This document shows, one piece after another, positions 60,279 to 64,000 of a stretch of 64,000 nucleotides of DNA. The notes under the pieces are model-generated. The model searched no databases and was not told the DNA's origin. It saw only the letters and a list, made by a program, of their open reading frames with translations. The position numbers and the translations under genes were made by a program. The DNA is from Thauera sp. 2A1. Its GTDB lineage: Bacteria; Pseudomonadota; Gammaproteobacteria; Burkholderiales; Rhodocyclaceae. The stretch covers positions 82,058 through 146,057 of the forward strand of contig NZ_SSXV01000010.1 in the NCBI RefSeq assembly GCF_009469595.2. The letters run 5' to 3'. Positions within the stretch are counted from its first letter, which is position 1; each line of letters opens with the position of its first letter.

Positions 60279-63053
60279 TCAATGCGCCTCATCCCAGTTC
60301 GCCCCCGCCCCCACCTCCACCAGCAGCGGCACCGCCAGTTGTGCCACGCCGGCCATCAGCCTCGGCAGTTCGACGCGGATCAGCTCCAGTTCGCCGTTCG
60401 GCACTTCCAGCACGAGTTCGTCATGCACCTGCAGGATCAACCGTGACTTTACGCCTGAGGCTTTCAGCCACGCACTCACCGCGATCATCGCGCGCTTGAT
60501 GAGATCCGCCGCGGTGCCCTGCATCGGCGCGTTGATCGCGGCGCGTTCGGCGGCCTGGCGGCGGCCGGCTTGCTGGGCGCGGATGTCGGGCAGGTGCAGG
60601 CGGCGGCCGAAGACGGTCTCCACATAGCCTTTTTCGCGCGCCTCGACGCGGGTGCGTTCCATGTAGTCGGCGACGCCGGGGTAGCGGGCGAAGTAACGGT
60701 CGATCCATCCCGCGGCGGCGGATCGGTCGATGCCGAGGTTCTTCGCCAGGCCGTGGGCGCTCATGCCGTAGATGAGGCCGAAGTTGATCACCTTGGCGTA
60801 GCGGCGCTGCTCGCTGCTGACTTCGGCCGGCGGCACGCCGAACACTTCGCCGGCAGTGGCGCGGTGCACGTCCTCTCCGTGGGCAAAGGCTTCGAGCAGG
60901 CGGGCGTCGCCCGACAGGTGGGCCATGATGCGCAGCTCGATCTGCGAGTAGTCGGCCGACACGATGAGGTGGTCGCGCGGCGCGATGAAGGCGGCGCGGA
61001 TGCGGCGGCCTTCGGGGGTGCGGATCGGGATGTTCTGCAGGTTGGGCTCGGAGCTGGCGAGCCGCCCGGTGACGGCGGTGGCCTGCGAGAAGCTGGTGTG
61101 CACCCGGCCTGTCTGCGGATTGACCATGCGCGGCAGCTTGTCGGCGTAGGTGCTCTTGAGCTTGGACAGGCTGCGGTGCTCGAGCAGCAGCTTCGGTAAG
61201 GGGTAATCCTCGGCGAGTTGGGTGAGCACGTCCTCGTCGGTGGAGGGCTGGCCGGTGGCGGTCTTCTTGACGATGGGCAGGCCCAGCGTGCCGAACAGGA
61301 TCTCGCCGAGTTGCTTGGGCGAGCCCAGGTTGAAGGGCTGGCCGGCCAACTGGTGCGCCTCGCGCTCGAGCTCCATCAGGCGGCGGCCGAGCTCCTCGCT
61401 GTGACTGGCGAGCAGGAAGGGGTCGATGAGCACGCCGGTGCGCTCCATCTCCAGCAGCACCGCCAGCGTGGGCAGTTCGATGTCGCGGTACAGCGCGGCG
61501 AGCGCCGGGATGGCCTCCACCTGCGGCCACAGCTTGCGGTGCAGGCGCAGCGTGATGTCGGCATCCTCGGCGGCGTATTCGGTGGCGCGGTCGATCGCCA
61601 CTTCGTCGAAGCCGATCTGCTTGGCGCCCTTGCCGCAAACGTCGGTGTAGGGAATCGTCGTCAGGCCGAGGTGGCGCTTGGCGAGCGAGTCCATGTCGTG
61701 CGACTTGTCGGACTCCAGCACGTAGGACTGCAGCAGCGTGTCGTGCGCGATGCCGCGCAGCGCGATGCCATGGTTGGCGAGCACGTGGGCGTCGTACTTG
61801 AGGTTCTGGCCGACCTTGGCGTGGCCGTCCGACTCCAGCCAGGGCTTGAGCTTGTCGAGCACGTCGGCGAGCGGCAGTTGTTGAGCGACGTCCGCGCCGC
61901 GATGCGCCAGCGGCAGATAGGCGGCCTCGCCCGGCTCGACGGCGAAGGACATGCCGACCAGGCGCGCGGCCATCGGGTCGAGGCTGGTGGTTTCGGTGTC
62001 GAAGGCGGTCAGTTCGGCGGCCTGGATCTTCGCCAGCCAGGCGTCGAAGGCGGGCCAGTCGAGGATGGTGACGTAGCCGCCGCGGTGGGCGCCGGGTTCG
62101 CCGGCGTCTTCGATCGGTTCTGTAGGAGCGGGCTTGACCGCGACCAGCGCCTTCATCGACCGTTCCGCCCGGATCGCGGTCAAGCCCGCTCCTACGGAGG
62201 CGGCTGCCAGCTCGTCCAGGTCCTTCAGCCAGCCACGGAACTCGAAGCGCTCGTACAGCGCACGCAGCGCGGCCTTGTCGTCGTCGCGCGCGGGCAGCTC
62301 GTCGAGCGCAACCGGCAGCGCGACATCGGTGGCCACGGTCACCAGCGTTCGGCCGAGCGGCAGGAAATCCAGGTGCTTGCGCAGGTTCTCGCCGACCTTG
62401 CCGCCCACCTTGTCGGCATTGGCGACCAGGTTGTCGAGTGTGCCGTATTCGGCGAGCCACTTCACCGCGGTCTTGGGGCCGCACTTTTCCACGCCGGGCA
62501 CGTTGTCCACCGTGTCGCCGACCAGCGCGAGGTAGTCGACGATGCGTTCGGGCGGCACGCCGAACTTGGCTTCCACGCCGGCTTCGTCCAGCACTTCCTC
62601 GCTCATCGTGTTCACCCACTTCACGCCAGGGCGCACGAGCTGGGTGAGGTCCTTGTCGCCGGTGGAGATCACCACTTCCCAGCCGCGCTCGTGCGCCTGG
62701 CGGGTGAGCGTGCCGATGACGTCGTCGGCTTCCACGCCTTCGATCGCCAGCAGCGGCCAGCCTTCGGCCTGCACCGCCTCGTGCAGCGGCTCGATCTGCG
62801 CGCGCAGGTCGTCGGGCATGGGCGGGCGGTGCGACTTGTATTCCGGGTACAGCTCGTCGCGGAAGGTCTTGCCCTTGGCATCGAAGACGCAGGCGCGGAA
62901 TTCTGCCTTGTAGTCGCTTTCCAGCCGACGTAGCATCGACAGCACTCCCCTGATCGCCCCGGTCGGCTCGCCCTTCGAGTTGCGCAGGTCCGGCAGCGCG
63001 TGGAAGGCGCGATACAGATAGCTGGAACCATCGACGAGCAGCAGCGTGGGCAT
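60279..63053 (-). CDS. polA: DNA polymerase I
   Basis: A 924-residue PolA with three domains: 5'-3' exonuclease (LLLVDGSSYLYRAFHALPDL; IEGVEADDVIGTLT; GDKDLTQLV; ALVGDTVDNVPGVEKCGPKTA; residues 1-~280), the 3'-5' proofreading domain (LTAFDTETTSLDPM with DxE, then YAAEDADITLRLH) and the polymerase domain (SSEPNLQNIPIRTPEGRRIR; SADYSQIELRIMAHLS; INFGLIYGMSAHGLAKNLG; LQVHDELVLEVP). The linker after the 5' nuclease contains about 26 residues encoded by an inverted pair of REP-like elements (62121-62198). The frame is kept, so the enzyme should still be made. Confidence 0.97.
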   Translation of the reverse strand: MPTLLLVDGSSYLYRAFHALPDLRNSKGEPTGAIRGVLSMLRRLESDYKAEFRACVFDAKGKTFRDELYPEYKSHRPPMPDDLRAQIEPLHEAVQAEGWPLLAIEGVEADDVIGTLTRQAHERGWEVVISTGDKDLTQLVRPGVKWVNTMSEEVLDEAGVEAKFGVPPERIVDYLALVGDTVDNVPGVEKCGPKTAVKWLAEYGTLDNLVANADKVGGKVGENLRKHLDFLPLGRTLVTVATDVALPVALDELPARDDDKAALRALYERFEFRGWLKDLDELAAASVGAGLTAIRAERSMKALVAVKPAPTEPIEDAGEPGAHRGGYVTILDWPAFDAWLAKIQAAELTAFDTETTSLDPMAARLVGMSFAVEPGEAAYLPLAHRGADVAQQLPLADVLDKLKPWLESDGHAKVGQNLKYDAHVLANHGIALRGIAHDTLLQSYVLESDKSHDMDSLAKRHLGLTTIPYTDVCGKGAKQIGFDEVAIDRATEYAAEDADITLRLHRKLWPQVEAIPALAALYRDIELPTLAVLLEMERTGVLIDPFLLASHSEELGRRLMELEREAHQLAGQPFNLGSPKQLGEILFGTLGLPIVKKTATGQPSTDEDVLTQLAEDYPLPKLLLEHRSLSKLKSTYADKLPRMVNPQTGRVHTSFSQATAVTGRLASSEPNLQNIPIRTPEGRRIRAAFIAPRDHLIVSADYSQIELRIMAHLSGDARLLEAFAHGEDVHRATAGEVFGVPPAEVSSEQRRYAKVINFGLIYGMSAHGLAKNLGIDRSAAAGWIDRYFARYPGVADYMERTRVEAREKGYVETVFGRRLHLPDIRAQQAGRRQAAERAAINAPMQGTAADLIKRAMIAVSAWLKASGVKSRLILQVHDELVLEVPNGELELIRVELPRLMAGVAQLAVPLLVEVGAGANWDEAH
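62121..62198. repeat. REP-like inverted pair inside the polA reading frame
   Basis: GTAGGAGCGGGCTTGACCG (62122 onward) and CGGTCAAGCCCGCTCCTAC (to 62195) form a hairpin whose loop is ~30 bases. It is the same family as the intergenic elements at 5421-5552 and 23794-23851. It codes, on the minus strand, for about 26 extra residues (SVGAGLTAIRAERS and on to AVKPAPTE) at the linker between the 5' nuclease and proofreading domains (residues ~286-311). Confidence 0.95.
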
Positions 63054-63140
63054 CCTGAACGATCCTTGCAGGGAATCCGCCGGGCAGGGGCCCGGTCGAA
63101 TGGGTGTGGGCGCTTCCGGCGAGAAAATACCGAGACCAAC

Positions 63141-63866
63141 ATGACCGCGAAAGACAAACTCCCCCGCAGCCTGGCGGACGACAGCGCGCCGCGTTTCAAC
63201 GCGCGCGAGTCCTGGCGAATCTTCGGAATTATGGCAGAGTTCGTCGAAGCGACCGAACGGCTGAGTTCCATCCGCCCGGCGGTGTCCATCTTCGGCAGCG
63301 CCCGCACGCCGGCCGACCACATGTACTACATGCTGGCCGAGAAGATCGCGCGCCAGTTGTCGGACGCCGGCTTCGCGGTGATCTCCGGCGGCGGCCCGGG
63401 GATCATGGAGGCGGCCAACAAGGGCGCCTATTTCGGCAAGAGCCCGTCGGTGGGGCTCAACATCCAGTTGCCGATGGAACAGGGCTCCAACCCCTACCAG
63501 GACATCTCGCAGACCTTCCAGCACTTCTTCGCGCGCAAGTTCATGTTCGTGAAGTTCGCCGCGGCCTACGTGGTGATGCCGGGCGGCTTCGGCACGCTCG
63601 ACGAACTGCTCGAGGCGATGACGCTGATCCAGACGAGGAAGAGCCGGCAGATGCCGATCATCCTGGTGCACAGCCCGTTCTGGAAAGGCCTGATGGACTG
63701 GATCCGCGACCGCCTGGTGGCCGAGCGCATGATCAACCCGGAGGACGTCGACCTGGTGCAGGTGATCGACAAGCCGGAGGAAGTGGTCGAGGCGATCTTC
63801 AAGCACTACGAGAAACGCGGCTTCGCCCCGCTGCCGGCGGAGCACGAGATGATGCTGAATCTTTGA
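63141..63866 (+). CDS. LOG family protein (cytokinin riboside 5'-monophosphate phosphoribohydrolase-like)
   Basis: A 241-residue Rossmann-fold protein: AVSIFGSARTP, VISGGGPGIMEAANKGAY and the LOG signature PGGFGTLDELLEAMTLIQ, with the catalytic Glu in GTLDE. LOG enzymes split nucleoside 5'-monophosphates to base and ribose phosphate; bacterial members act on AMP or cytokinin nucleotides. Start ATG 63141; divergent from polA with an 87-base gap. Followed by a partial REP-like element. Confidence 0.9.
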   Translation: MTAKDKLPRSLADDSAPRFNARESWRIFGIMAEFVEATERLSSIRPAVSIFGSARTPADHMYYMLAEKIARQLSDAGFAVISGGGPGIMEAANKGAYFGKSPSVGLNIQLPMEQGSNPYQDISQTFQHFFARKFMFVKFAAAYVVMPGGFGTLDELLEAMTLIQTRKSRQMPIILVHSPFWKGLMDWIRDRLVAERMINPEDVDLVQVIDKPEEVVEAIFKHYEKRGFAPLPAEHEMMLNL

Positions 63867-63871
63867 GGGGG

Positions 63872-63890
63872 GGTCGCGGTCAAGCCCGCT
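63872..63890. repeat. Single REP-like arm after the LOG gene
   Basis: GGTCGCGGTCAAGCCCGCT, one arm of the REP-like family, 6 bases after the stop of the LOG gene. No second arm is seen within the rest of the window; the final ~110 bases (63891-64000) show no gene I can support. Confidence 0.75.
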
Positions 63891-64000
63891 TATATGGACG
63901 CCTCCCGGTTTGGCAAGTGAAGTTTGCATTTGACGCTTGAGGATCTGGCTGCAGTCTTATATCCGGCCTGTTGTGCAGACCCGATGTCTGCTGGCCCTGA

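Overview
The window is high-GC, densely coded bacterial chromosome with Gram-negative envelope genes (heptose/LPS core genes, MsbA, an O-antigen locus) and anaerobic-type cobalamin salvage genes. The overall look suggests a betaproteobacterium of the Rhodocyclales type (Thauera/Azoarcus-like). That placement is an inference from gene content and composition; no rRNA or tRNA gene was seen to fix it.

Layout. (1) 1-5.6 kb: a cobalamin riboswitch on the minus strand, facing out of the window to the left, then a rightward cobU-cobT-cobS-cobC set. Two minus-strand islets interrupt it: a CcdAB-type toxin-antitoxin pair and a DUF4143 AAA-type ATPase. REP-like palindromes fill the gaps. (2) 5.6-11.0 kb: lipid A/LPS core genes, namely a PMT/ArnT-like membrane glycosyltransferase, a heptose kinase whose nucleotidyltransferase half is degenerate, a tyrosine-type phosphatase and MsbA. 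The last three are translationally coupled. (3) 11.1-23.8 kb: a divergent glycan cluster. Leftward: three GT4 enzymes, an asparagine-synthase-like amidotransferase and a sulfotransferase. Rightward: a GT32-like enzyme, a polytopic membrane protein, a heptosyltransferase-like GT9, two GT4 enzymes and a polysaccharide deacetylase. (4) 23.9-29.5 kb: an unstable accessory strip with a Uma2-type protein, a second CcdAB pair, two near-identical DUF4160/DUF2442 cassettes, a degenerate ImmA/IrrE-like gene with a small partner, and two broken partial copies of the 3' part of wbpM/capD. (5) 29.5-57.0 kb: one long leftward O-antigen locus, wbpA-wbpB-[FAD oxidoreductase]-wbpD-wbpE-wbpI-wzx-hisH2-hisF2-wbpG-wzy-GT-asnB-GT-SDR, followed by an ISAs1-like insertion, a low-GC C5-epimerase/kelch pair, an OafA/SGNH acyltransferase, wbpL, pglD and wbpM. 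(6) 57.4-64 kb: a second Uma2 protein, a nucleotidyltransferase cassette between a remnant and an intact Rpn/DUF4351 nuclease gene, polA with a REP palindrome pair built into its reading frame, and a LOG-family phosphoribohydrolase.

How the genes work together. The O-antigen locus holds all steps known from Pseudomonas aeruginosa B-band serotypes for UDP-2,3-diacetamido-2,3-dideoxy-mannuronic acid (WbpA, B, E, D, I) and its amidino derivative (WbpG, HisH2, HisF2). It also has the initiating system WbpM/WbpK-like/WbpL for a 6-deoxy-HexNAc on undecaprenyl phosphate, plus Wzx and Wzy. A GlpD-like FAD enzyme is translationally coupled inside the sugar-synthesis operon and is not part of the known pathway. 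The most unusual structures are the repeated capD 3' segments bracketing toxin-like cassettes, the GlpD-like insertion, the dead nucleotidyltransferase half of the heptose kinase, and the REP pair expressed as protein inside DNA polymerase I.
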